NCBI GenBank assembly: GCA_963805495.1
Contig: CAWDUQ010000001.1
Span: forward strand, 1,240,001-1,304,000
DNA from: DAHUXD01 sp963805495
GTDB taxonomy: Bacteria; Acidobacteriota; Thermoanaerobaculia; UBA5066; Gp7-AA6
DNA: 64,000 bases
Direction of reading: 5' to 3'
Position 1 is the stretch's first letter; each line of letters opens with the position of its first letter. A program made the position numbers and the translations under genes. The notes beneath the pieces are model-generated. The model had not been told where the DNA came from. It worked only from the letters and a program-made list of their open reading frames with translations, and ran no database searches. Below are positions 15,901-24,349 of this stretch, piece after piece.

Positions 15901-18690
15901 CCGGTCTACGTGGTCGGGCTGAACACCAACCCGGCGTTCTTCCCCGCGCTCAACTGCATCGCGACCAACAGCGGCGGCCAGCTCTTCGCGGTCAGCGATC
16001 GCACGGCCCTTCTCTCCGTGCTCGAGTCGCTGCTCGACTTCAAGCGCACCGCCAACTACTTCGCGTCGCCGTCGGTCCCGGCCTTCGCCGGCGGCTTCGG
16101 CGACACGGCCCAGGTCGGGTCGGTCGTTCCGAGTCACCTCAACACGAACGGCGACCTTTCGAGCTGGTCGATCTGGAACGGCTCGATCAAGAGCTACCAG
16201 CTCGACTCGAACGGCCTGATTCCCGCCGTGACGGCCGCGGCCGCGACCGTCACCCCGACGTCGAGCGGCCCGACCAACACGCCGTCGGCCGCGACACCCA
16301 CACCCACCCCGGCCGTGGTCGCGAACGACTACGCGGACGAGTCCGACCCGAACAACGCCGATCCGGCGCTCCGTAAGCCGGTCTGGAGCGCGGGCCGGGT
16401 CCTCGGGTACACGGACCCGAGGGCGGATCTGGCGGCCGGCGCCGCTTCCGTGGCGGCCGCGCCCGCGGGCCGGGCTCCCGCGATCTCGGTCTGGCCGGGT
16501 CGCAAGATGATTTTCGCCGGCACGACCGCCGGAGTCCCGCTGTCCCGGGCCGACCTGATGCCCAATACCGGCAGCTGCACCGGGGGCTGCTTCGACAACC
16601 TCATGACGACGATGGGGCTCAACCCCGCGTCGGCCGCCGACCGCACACTGGCGACGTTGACGGTCCAGTTCCTCCGCGGGGGCGTGTCCGCCTTCGGCTC
16701 GCGCGACGAGGTCTTGAACGACGCGACGATCCGGCCCCCGACGATCGGCACGATCGGACCCGCGGCGGGAGACGAACAGAGATACTCGTACTTCTACCAG
16801 GACGACGCCCCGGCTCCGGGCGATCCGCCCCAGTTCCGCACCGACGATGACGGCACGGCACCGGCCGGTTATGCGCACAAGCTCGGCGACATCTTCCACT
16901 CCGAGCCCCTGATGCTCGAGCCGCCGCGCTACTTCCAGTACCTGTCGGCGAACCTGGCGCCGCGGACGAGCTCCTCGACGTTCGGGCAGCCGTATCTGGA
17001 CTTCGCCAGCCTCCAGGCCAAGCGCCGGAAGGTCCTCTTCGCCGGAGCCAACGACGGGTTCCTGCACGCTTTCGACGGCGGAGTCTGGGGCCGCGACACG
17101 GTCAACTTCGCGCAGACCCACGACCTCGGCACGGGGCGCGAGATCTTCGCCTACTCGCCGAGGATCGTCATGACCTCGAAGTTCCCGAACCTTTTGAACT
17201 TCCCGCCGCTGCCGCAGTACTTCGTGGACGGCTCGATGGCGACCGCCGACGTCTTCATCGACCCGGCGTTCGTGGGCGTTCCCGACGAAACGGAGCGCGC
17301 GTGGCGGACGATCATCGTCGGCGGACTGCGCCAGGGCGGTCAGGGCTACTACGCCCTCGACGTCACGCAGCCCGACGACATCGACACGGTGACGGCGTCG
17401 CCCACCTTCGGCGAGATCGTCGGCGACAAGGACGCGTCGCCCGGATGTCTCGACGGCGGCGGAACGAGTTGTGTGGCCGGCGCGGCGACCAACCGGCAGT
17501 ACCCCAGCATCATGTGGGAGTTCAGGGACCCCGGGGCGGCGTGTTCGGACGCGTGCGGCACCGTCGGCGCTCCGCTCGGAGAAAGCTGGTCGCGTCCGGT
17601 CATCGGACGGGTCAAGGTCTACGATCCGGCGAGCCCCACGGCGGACGGGAGCGGATTCGACGATCGTTACGTTGCGATCTTCGGCGGCGGCTACGATCCG
17701 AGCTTCACGCCGGGCGACGACGTTTCCGCGAAACTCGGAACGGGCACCGTAATCCGGGGCCGGTCCTTCTACATGATCGACGTGGAGACGGGACGCATCC
17801 TCTACAAGATGACCCGCGGCGTGGACGGCGGCGGCGCCCCGGTCGACTTCGCCCCGATGCCGTCCGCTCCGGCGGTCGTCGACTACAACGACGACGGGTA
17901 TCTCGACGCGGCGTTCATCGGCGACGTGAACGGCAACATGTGGCGCATCGACCTGACCCCGGACCCGTCGGCGAGCCCGAGGCGGGGAGAGATCACGGGC
18001 GGAGAGGCCCACGGCTACGCGCCGTTCCTGCTGTTCGACGGCTGCGAGCTCGCGGCCGGGACCTGCACCAACAAGCGACCCATCTTTTTCGAGCCGGGCA
18101 TCGTCTACGTGGGCGGCGCGGGCAGCCCGCCGGTCCTCGGCGTCTCCTTCGGGACCGGAAACCGGGCGGAGCTCGCGCGTCCGAACATCCAGCCGCAGGA
18201 CTTCTTCTACGTCGTCGACACGGGGCAGACGAGCCAGACCTTCGTCAAGGCCGACCTGCACGACCTGACGCCTCCGGGCGGCACGCCCTGCCCGCTGCCC
18301 TACACGGGGGTCTGCACCGACGCCGCCAACGGCTTCGTGCTCGAGTACGGCACGACCAACGAGAAGACGACCTCGACCGTGTTCTCGACCCGGGGTTACC
18401 TGTCGCTGATCACGTTCACGCCGGATTCGGTCTCGCCCTGCGCGACCAACGGCAGCTCGTATCGCTACCGGTTCTTCTACCAGACGGGCCAGGGCTACTA
18501 CGGCACGACCGGCACCTACGCCGACTACCAGGAGACCCTCGGGGAGGGCATGGCGGCGGCATCACAATCGGTGTCTCCGAACGGCGATACAATCGACACC
18601 GTCCTCTTCTCGGGCGGCGCGATCGGGCAGGACGTGACTCCCAACGTCGTCCACTCGATCGAGCAGAACTGGAAGGAGCAGCAGCAGTGA
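12954..18690 (+). CDS. pilY1: PilY1-type pilus tip adhesin, reading frame interrupted once
   Basis: ATG 12954 follows GGAGAC. An export signal precedes a von Willebrand A start with the MIDAS motif DTSYS. Residues about 285-565 are a Thr/Pro-rich degenerate repeat. Then comes a cysteine-containing segment with EF-like DTNSNGIIDPGE. The frame must change near 15190-15200: removing one T of the TT at 15198-15199 joins GMYSAI to YDSERPRP and restores a frame open to TGA 18688-18690. The second part contains VVFITDGHDEA of the VWA fold, a short second Thr/Pro tract and the C-terminal PilY1 beta-propeller (VLFAGANDGFLHAFDGG, YYALDVTQPDD, and the calcium loop DYNDDGYLDAAFIGDVNGN). PilY1 sits at the pilus tip and controls adhesion and retraction. 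Without correction the first frame runs to 16376 and loses the propeller. Sequencing or assembly error is the simplest explanation. Confidence 0.85.
13809..14645 (+). repeat. Degenerate Thr/Pro-coding repeat tract inside pilY1
   Basis: About 840 bases of ACG/ACC-CCG-type codons encode TPT, TATxT and TRT units. Most copies are degenerate, but an 18-base unit beginning CGCACGCGTACC is exactly repeated 2.6 times at 14229-14275. The antisense strand shows an apparent long Val/Gly-rich frame, which is a shadow. The coding product would be an extended, probably glycosylated stalk. Confidence 0.85.
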
Positions 18691-19586
18691 CACGGATGCG
18701 GGCGGGCCTGATCGCTGCGTTTCTCGCCGCGGCCCCCGCGTTCGCCCTGGCGGACGTGGTCGTCCTGAAGGGCGGAACCGTGGTGTCTCTGAAGCAGGCC
18801 TGGGTCCGCCGGGGCAACACGGCCTATCTGACGCGAACCGACGGAACGCTCCTGTCGGTTCCGGTCTCGGAGATCGACCGCGAGGCGACGGCGGCGGCCA
18901 ACCAGGCTCCGCCGCCGGCCCCCGCGGCCGCGCCGGCTGTGCCCCCCTCGACCCCCGCCGAGGCGGTTCGCGCGACGTCCGACGCGCCGAAGGCCCGGGT
19001 CCGGATCACGGATGCGGACGTCTCGCACCCGCTCGACCTCGAGGCGGCGAACGCGCCCGCGGAAGGCAAGGAGGCGGCCGCCGCGCCCGGAGGGGCCCGC
19101 GTCGAGGTCGCCGATTACACTCAGGAGCTCGTCGGGGAGGCGCTCGCCGTCAAGGGTTCGCTCCGCAATCCGGGGCAGGCGCCGGCTGAAAACGTCCGCA
19201 TGACCGTGGCCGCGCTCGATGAAAAGGGACAGCCGATCGACGGCGCGCCGGCGACGCTCTCGAAGGGATCGATCGGGGCCGGCCAGAGCGTCGACTTCAC
19301 GGCCTCGTTGAAGGTCGGTTCGAAGACGGTAGCCAGCATCCGTTTCAATCCGCAGTGGACCCTTCCCAAGCCGCCGCCGGAGCCGACCCCCCAACCCGGG
19401 ACGGCCGCGGCCGCAGCGGCCGCCCGAGCCGCCGTTCCCACGCCGGTCCGGACCCCGTACGGGCAGGGAAGCCTTTATGCAGCGCCCGTGGCCAGCGCTC
19501 CCTCGAAGCCGCCGGCCGACGGCAAGACGGGATACATCCCGGGCGCGACGAGCCCGGACAACCAGCCCAAGCCCCCGAACCGGTAG
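18687..19586 (+). CDS. Exported protein with FxLYD-like domain, coupled to pilY1
   Basis: This 299-residue protein has a signal peptide (MTRMRAGLIAAFLAAAPAFA) and a short N-terminal segment DVVVLKGGTVVSLKQAWV. A Pro/Ala-rich linker precedes a beta-sandwich of the FxLYD type (about 135-230; GEALAVKGSLRNPG, and later KTVASIRFNP). It ends in a disordered Pro/Ala-rich tail. The GTG at 18687 overlaps the pilY1 stop and is preceded by GGAAGGAG (18671-18678), so it is translationally coupled to pilY1. An alternative ATG lies nine bases later. Function unknown; a periplasmic role in PilY1 export or pilus assembly is suggested only by position. Confidence 0.65.
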   Translation: MTRMRAGLIAAFLAAAPAFALADVVVLKGGTVVSLKQAWVRRGNTAYLTRTDGTLLSVPVSEIDREATAAANQAPPPAPAAAPAVPPSTPAEAVRATSDAPKARVRITDADVSHPLDLEAANAPAEGKEAAAAPGGARVEVADYTQELVGEALAVKGSLRNPGQAPAENVRMTVAALDEKGQPIDGAPATLSKGSIGAGQSVDFTASLKVGSKTVASIRFNPQWTLPKPPPEPTPQPGTAAAAAAARAAVPTPVRTPYGQGSLYAAPVASAPSKPPADGKTGYIPGATSPDNQPKPPNR

Positions 19587-19692
19587 CCGCGGGCCGTCGG
19601 CCGACCGCAGCGGGCCGGCGACCGTCGGCTGACTTCCTTCTGGATCCATCCACCGTCTCCGCCGGACTCTCTCTGCTAACCTGAATCCACAC

Positions 19693-21051
19693 ATGTCCCG
19701 GATCCTCATCGTCGAAGACAAGGACTCCTTGCGCACGATGCTCCAGGAGATGCTGAAGGCCGAAGGCCTGCGCGTCGAGTGTGCGGCGACGGGAACCCGG
19801 GCGGTCGAGCGCCTGAAGGCGGGGGAGCGCTACGACCTCGTGCTGACCGACTGGCGCCTCCCGGGCGCCGACGGCCTCGCGGTCCTCGACGCCGCCGTGG
19901 CCCAGGACCCGACGCTGCCGGTCCTCGTCATGACCGCCTACGGGTCGATCGAGACGGCCGTCGAAGCGATGAAGCGGGGCGCCGAAGACTTCGTGACCAA
20001 GCCGGTCGATCCGGACCTCCTGCGCCTGCTCGTCTCCCGCGCGCTCGAGCGTCGCGCCCGCTCGCGCGAATCGCTGCTCTTCGCGGAGGCGCACTCCCGG
20101 GCGATGCCGCCGATCGTCGGGGAATCGGCCGCGATCCGGCTCGTGCGCGCCGAGGCCGAGCGGGTCGCGGCGACCGATGCCACGGTGCTGCTCGAGGGCG
20201 AGAGCGGCACCGGCAAGGAGCTCTTCGCCCGGGCGATCCACGTTCTGTCGGCCCGGCGCAACGGGGCCTTCGTCGCCATCAACTGCGCGGCCATTCCGGA
20301 GACGCTGCTCGAAAGCGAGCTCTTCGGCCACGAGCGGGGCGCGTTCACCGGGGCCTCGGCGCGGCGGATGGGCAAGTTCGAGCTCGGCGACCTGGGCACG
20401 ATCTTTCTCGACGAGATCGGAGAGCTCACTCCGGCGACCCAGGGAAAGCTGCTCCGGGTGCTGCAGGAGCGGTCCTTTCACCGCGTCGGCGGCACCGTGC
20501 CGATCGAGGTCGACGTTCGAATCATCGCCGCCTCGAATCGCACGCTCGAAAAGCTCGTCCAGCAGGGCCTCTTTCGCGAGGACCTCTACTACCGGGTGCG
20601 CGTCTTCCCGATCCGCATCCCGTCCCTGCGCGAACGTCCCGACGACATCGATCCGTTGACCGACTGGTACCTGGAGCGCCTCCCGCAGGAACTCGGCAAG
20701 CGCGCGCTGCCGTTGTCGCCGGCCGCCCGCGCGCGGATCCGCGCCTACGAGTGGCCGGGCAACGTCCGGGAGCTGCGCAATTGCCTGGAGCGCGCGATCA
20801 TCCTGGCCGACGGCGAGTCGATCGAGGAGCGCCACCTGCGCCTCGGCTCCGAACCGGCGTTTCTTCCCGCCGTGCGCGACGAATCGCTGGAGGAGGCCCG
20901 GGAGCGAGCCGCGGCCGCGGCCGAGCGCGCCTGGCTGATGCGGGCGCTCGACCGGGCGCGTGGGGACCGCACGGCGGCGGCGGCGGCGGCGGGAATGACG
21001 CCCCGTCGCTTCGAGGCCAAGCTCCGCGAGCATGGCCTCGCCGACGCCTGA
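19693..21051 (+). CDS. Sigma-54-dependent response regulator, NtrC/PilR family
   Basis: This 452-residue protein has a receiver domain with phospho-acceptor Asp53 (LTDWRLP), the switch Thr in VMTAYGS and Lys in VTKPVD. The AAA+ domain has Walker A GESGTGKE, the sigma-54 contact loop GAFTGA at 216-221, Walker B TIFLDEIGEL and the arginine-finger region LRERPDDI. A Fis-type helix-turn-helix closes the protein (TAAAAAAGMTPRRFEAKLR). It activates sigma-54 promoters when phosphorylated. A weak -10 (TAACCT 19677-19682) precedes the ATG by 10 bases. Given its place after the minor pilin operon it is a candidate PilR partner of the kinase at 4171-5940, and sigma-54-like promoters occur at 449, 30992, 34342 and 37675. 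Confidence 0.93.
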   Translation: MSRILIVEDKDSLRTMLQEMLKAEGLRVECAATGTRAVERLKAGERYDLVLTDWRLPGADGLAVLDAAVAQDPTLPVLVMTAYGSIETAVEAMKRGAEDFVTKPVDPDLLRLLVSRALERRARSRESLLFAEAHSRAMPPIVGESAAIRLVRAEAERVAATDATVLLEGESGTGKELFARAIHVLSARRNGAFVAINCAAIPETLLESELFGHERGAFTGASARRMGKFELGDLGTIFLDEIGELTPATQGKLLRVLQERSFHRVGGTVPIEVDVRIIAASNRTLEKLVQQGLFREDLYYRVRVFPIRIPSLRERPDDIDPLTDWYLERLPQELGKRALPLSPAARARIRAYEWPGNVRELRNCLERAIILADGESIEERHLRLGSEPAFLPAVRDESLEEARERAAAAAERAWLMRALDRARGDRTAAAAAAGMTPRRFEAKLREHGLADA

Positions 21052-21052
21052 T

Positions 21053-21277
21053 TCACTCCGGCAGGGCCGGGACCGGGGTGATGTCGTTGCGCCACAGCGT
21101 GGGCGTCGGGAGCGGAGGCGGGGGAGTCATGAGCGGCGTGATCCAGGGATGCACGGACGCGGGCGTGACCTCGGGACGCGCGGCGCTCGGCGTCTTCCGG
21201 CAGCCGCCCGCGTGCACCGCGACCGCAGCGAGAATCAGGAGCAGAGGCCACGCCGCGTGAACCGCTCGTCTCGTCAT
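21053..21277 (-). CDS. Small lipoprotein-like protein, 74 residues
   Basis: MTRRAVHAAWPLLLILAAV is a signal-like hydrophobic start, followed by AVHAGGC, an imperfect lipobox, and a Pro/Thr-rich tail. It reads from ATG 21277. GATAAT (21289-21284 on this strand) lies six bases upstream of the ATG and overlaps the selA stop codon, so it could be made from its own leaderless transcript or as part of the selA operon. It is convergent with the NtrC-type gene with a one-base gap. No family is recognised and it may not be a real gene. Confidence 0.45.
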   Translation of the reverse strand: MTRRAVHAAWPLLLILAAVAVHAGGCRKTPSAARPEVTPASVHPWITPLMTPPPPLPTPTLWRNDITPVPALPE

Positions 21278-21284
21278 ACCGCGA

Positions 21285-22640
21285 TTATCGCACCTGGGCT
21301 TTGAGCGCCGCGATCACGAGCGAATCCTCCTCGGGATCGATCGAGCGCAGGTCCAGCCAGACGCGGCCGTCTTCGACCCGCGCGACGACGGGCGGTTTCC
21401 ACGCGCGCAGTCGCGCGGCGAGCACATCGGCCGGGAGGTCGTCGCGGGACAGGGCGATCGCCCGGGACGCGAAGACCTTCTGCGGGCTCGTGCCGCCGCC
21501 GAACGCCGCCTGCGAAGGAACGAGCGCGGCCGAGAGGCTTCCCCCGTCCTCGATCGCGGCGCGGAGGATCCGCTCGCCGCGCTCCTCCAGGACGGCCGTC
21601 GTCGCCGCCGCCGCCCGGTAGACCGGAAATCGGCGCCACGCTCCCGTCTTCCACGCGGCGAGGGTCGCGGCGAGGGCCGCGAGCGTGAGCTTGTCGGGCC
21701 GGACGGCCCGCGCGATCGGATGCCTCGCGGCCTGCTGCACGAGGTCCTCGCGCCCGACGAGAAAGCCCGCCTGCGGTCCCGAGAAGAGCTTGTCGCCCGA
21801 GAACGTCACGAGGTCCGCTCCGGCGTCGAGGCACTCGGCCACCGTGGGCTCGCCCGGAACGCCGAACTCGTCGAGAGCGACGACGCACCCGGTGCCCTGA
21901 TCGTGGAGCCAGGGGACGCCGGCTTCCCGCGCGAGCGCGGCGAGCTCGACAGGCGCGGGGCGCCGGGTGTAGCCCCGGATTTCGTAGTTCGAGGGATGGA
22001 CCGAGAGGATCAGGGCGACTTCCGGTGAAAACGCTCGCCGGTAGTCCTCGGCCGTCGTCCGGTTGGTCGTCCCGACCTCGGCGAGCTTCGCCCCCGACGC
22101 CTCGAGGATCTCGGGGATCTTGAACGAGCCGCCGATCGCGACGAGCTCGCCGCGCGACACCAGCACCGAACGGCCGCGGGCGAGGGCCGCGAGCGCCAGG
22201 AGCACGGCCGCCGCGTTGTTGTTGACCGCGATCGCGTCGGCGCAGCCGAAGAGGTCTTTCGCCACGGAGCGGACGTGGTCCTGCCTCCGGCCGCGGCCGC
22301 CGCGGTCGGGGTCGTACTCGACGGTCGAGTAGCCGGCCGCCGTCTCCAGGATCGCCGCCCGTGCCTCCTCCGGGAGGGGAGCGCGCCCCAGGTTGGTGTG
22401 GAGGAGAACGCCCGTGGCATTGACGACGCGCTCGAGCGTCGGCGCAAACCGGAGGGCGAGCCCCCGCCGCGCTGTCTCCCAGAGCGCCTCCGCGCGCGTC
22501 TCGCCCCCCGCCATGGCCCGCCGGAGCTCCTCTTTCACGGCGACCCGCCCGAAGCGAGCGAGCGGCTCTCGGGCCCCCTCCAAGCGCAGGAGGGCATCCA
22601 TCGACGGGGGGTGGGGTCGGTTTCCGGCCGGGTCGCTCAA
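21285..22640 (-). CDS. selA: L-seryl-tRNA(Sec) selenium transferase SelA
   Basis: This PLP enzyme converts seryl-tRNA(Sec) to selenocysteinyl-tRNA(Sec). Seen: NATGVLLHTNLGRAPL, the NNNAAAVLLAL loop, SRGELVAIGGSFKIPEI, EVGTTNRT and the PLP lysine in FSGDKLFSGPQAG. The TTG at 22640 is preferred (451 residues) over ATG 22601, because it keeps the N-terminal HPPSMDALL, which matches the conserved LPSVDxLL element. It is also preceded by TATAGT nine bases upstream with AAGGA between. No selB, selC, selD or Sec-containing gene was recognised in the window. It shares a promoter region with the divergent gene at 22683. Confidence 0.92.
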   Translation of the reverse strand: MSDPAGNRPHPPSMDALLRLEGAREPLARFGRVAVKEELRRAMAGGETRAEALWETARRGLALRFAPTLERVVNATGVLLHTNLGRAPLPEEARAAILETAAGYSTVEYDPDRGGRGRRQDHVRSVAKDLFGCADAIAVNNNAAAVLLALAALARGRSVLVSRGELVAIGGSFKIPEILEASGAKLAEVGTTNRTTAEDYRRAFSPEVALILSVHPSNYEIRGYTRRPAPVELAALAREAGVPWLHDQGTGCVVALDEFGVPGEPTVAECLDAGADLVTFSGDKLFSGPQAGFLVGREDLVQQAARHPIARAVRPDKLTLAALAATLAAWKTGAWRRFPVYRAAAATTAVLEERGERILRAAIEDGGSLSAALVPSQAAFGGGTSPQKVFASRAIALSRDDLPADVLAARLRAWKPPVVARVEDGRVWLDLRSIDPEEDSLVIAALKAQVR

Positions 22641-22648
22641 GGTTCCTT

Positions 22649-22655
22649 TACTATA
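22649..22655. promoter_or_regulatory. Overlapping divergent -10 elements between selA and the neighbouring gene
   Basis: TACTAT (22649-22654) serves the plus strand and TATAGT (22655-22650) the minus strand; the two overlap in five bases. The minus-strand copy is nine bases before the selA TTG. No -35 is visible for either strand. Confidence 0.45.
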
Positions 22656-22682
22656 GGAGACGGTGCGGATCCGGGCGACGGA

Positions 22683-23291
22683 TTGGAACTCGGTTTGAGC
22701 GACGCGGACTGGGATCGCGAGCTGCTGGTCCTCGACCAGGCCCTCCGGCGCCTCTCGGCCGAGTGCGACGCTTTCCTGTACGGCTCGGCCGCCAGGCCCC
22801 CCCTCCAGTCCCGCCGGCACGTCGAGGAGATGTTCCGGCGGCTCAATGCGGAGAGCATGAACGCCGCGGAAAGGTACCGGTTCTCGACCCTCCAGGGTCG
22901 TTTCCAGGCCCTGAACGAGCGCTGGGACCGCCTCCTGGCCGAGAAGGAGTCCGGGCGGCGTCCGGGCCTCTACGGGCATTTCCGGGGGGCAGGAACCCCC
23001 ACGCCGGACCCTCCGGGCCCCAACACCGGGAGGGCCGCGTCCGTACAAGAGGAGCCTCGTGTCGCCCCGGCCGACCTCGATCGGGACCTGTTCGAACGCT
23101 ACGTCGCGGCCAAGAAGGCGCGGGGCGAGGACGTAAGCGGTTACCGCCTGGAGGGCTTCGTCGAGGGGCTCGAGCGGGAGCGGCGGAAGGTCCGCGAGCG
23201 GCTGGGGATGGGCGACATCGTGTTCGACGTCGCGGAGCGCGAAGGCCGGGTGCGGCTGGTCGCAAAGAAGAAGCCGAAGGGAAGCACATGA
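22683..23291 (+). CDS. Conserved hypothetical, possible MXAN_5187 C-terminal-domain protein
   Basis: This protein of about 202 residues has an N-terminal helical segment (DRELLVLDQALRRLSAE, then HVEEMFRRLNAESMNAAERY) and a Pro/Gly-rich linker (about residues 100-130). A C-terminal domain follows, with LFERYVAAKKARGE and FVEGLERERRKVRERLG and the ending IVFDVAEREGRVRLV. The latter resembles the small domain found in myxobacterial MXAN_5187-like proteins; I hold this loosely. The start is uncertain: TTG 22683 or TTG 22695, since no ATG or GTG occurs in frame before the conserved region. It overlaps the next gene (ATGA). Function unknown, cytoplasmic. Confidence 0.6.
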   Translation: MELGLSDADWDRELLVLDQALRRLSAECDAFLYGSAARPPLQSRRHVEEMFRRLNAESMNAAERYRFSTLQGRFQALNERWDRLLAEKESGRRPGLYGHFRGAGTPTPDPPGPNTGRAASVQEEPRVAPADLDRDLFERYVAAKKARGEDVSGYRLEGFVEGLERERRKVRERLGMGDIVFDVAEREGRVRLVAKKKPKGST

Positions 23292-24304
23292 AAACTCTCC
23301 GGGTCCGAGTCGCGTGGGCGGGGTGGGCAATCGCGGTCCTGGCCGCGTCGCCCGCGCTCGCCCAGGCCGACGCGGCAAACAACGCGAAGCCGGCCGAGCC
23401 CTTCTACCGCAAGTACCTCGTCGCGGGGTATCCGCTCGACGAGGAGATCCGCTCGATGGAGCAGAAGGTCGACGCCAACCCCGACGACTCGACGCTGCGC
23501 AACGACTTCGGCAACCTTTTGGCGCTCCGCCATTTCCCGAAGCAGGCCGCACAGCAGTACGAGATGGCGGCGAAGCTCGACAAGTCCAACTTCATCGCGG
23601 ACTACAACCTCGGGATGCTGCGCGAGACCGAGGGCAAGACGTCGGACGCGATCGCGGCCTACAAGAAGTCGATCGCGCGCAAGCCCGGGTTCCCGCCGTC
23701 CCGCTTCCGCCTCGGACGTCTCTACGAGCAGACGGGCGACCTCGACGCCGCCGTCGAACAGTACGCCAAGGCGCTGCGCATCGACCCCTCGATGCGCAAC
23801 CCTCGCCGCAATCCTCTCGTCATCGACTCCACGCTGATGTACCGGGTCTCGCTCGCCAACTACGAGCGCGACGTCGCGACGGTGACTCTCGACCGCGACG
23901 TGTCCTTCGTCGAGGAGCCGGCCTTCCGGCGCGTGGCCGTCGACCATCCTCTCGCGGGAGACGAGGTGGCTCCGGACGAGGCCGACACCGCGCCCCGCGA
24001 GGTGGGTCCGACGACCGGCGCCGGAACGCCCCCCGCGGGCTCGGGCGCGAAGCGTCCTCCCCGCTCGTCGAGCGCCCCGGCGGAGGGCGAGCCGCCGATG
24101 CGGCCGCGGCCGGGCTCCCGGACCGCCCCGCGAACGGTCCGTCCGGGCCAGACCGTCCCTCCGGCGGGCGGCGGCATCCATCTCACGCCCGAAGCGGCGG
24201 CGACCCCGCCGGAGGAAGAGCCGGAAGCGCACGAGTCGAGCGAGCCGGAACCCGCGCCCGAGCCCGAACCGACGCCGATTCCCGAGGAGATCGAGCCGAG
24301 CTAG
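23288..24304 (+). CDS. Exported TPR-repeat protein with disordered acidic tail
   Basis: This 338-residue protein has a signal peptide (ending ASPALAQA). About three tetratricopeptide repeats follow at residues 60-170 (for example FIADYNLGMLRETEGKTSDA and RFRLGRLYEQTGDLDAAVEQ). Beyond about 230 is a long Pro/Glu-rich disordered tail ending in EPEPTPIPEEIEPS. The ATG overlaps the stop of the upstream gene. TPR proteins of this type are periplasmic scaffolds; no specific partner can be named. Confidence 0.75.
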   Translation: MKTLRVRVAWAGWAIAVLAASPALAQADAANNAKPAEPFYRKYLVAGYPLDEEIRSMEQKVDANPDDSTLRNDFGNLLALRHFPKQAAQQYEMAAKLDKSNFIADYNLGMLRETEGKTSDAIAAYKKSIARKPGFPPSRFRLGRLYEQTGDLDAAVEQYAKALRIDPSMRNPRRNPLVIDSTLMYRVSLANYERDVATVTLDRDVSFVEEPAFRRVAVDHPLAGDEVAPDEADTAPREVGPTTGAGTPPAGSGAKRPPRSSSAPAEGEPPMRPRPGSRTAPRTVRPGQTVPPAGGGIHLTPEAAATPPEEEPEAHESSEPEPAPEPEPTPIPEEIEPS

Positions 24305-24349
24305 GCTCCGGGGTCGAGTTGCGCGCCTCGACCTCGTGCGGCCCGCGCG

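Noticed and set aside
15613..18261. An 882-codon minus-strand frame opposite pilY1
   Set aside because: It is antisense to a well-supported beta-propeller coding region and has no start signal or family features.
22602..23552. Long N-terminal extension of the SelA frame
   Set aside because: The region overlaps a convincing plus-strand gene and the extension has no SelA similarity beyond the TTG at 22640.
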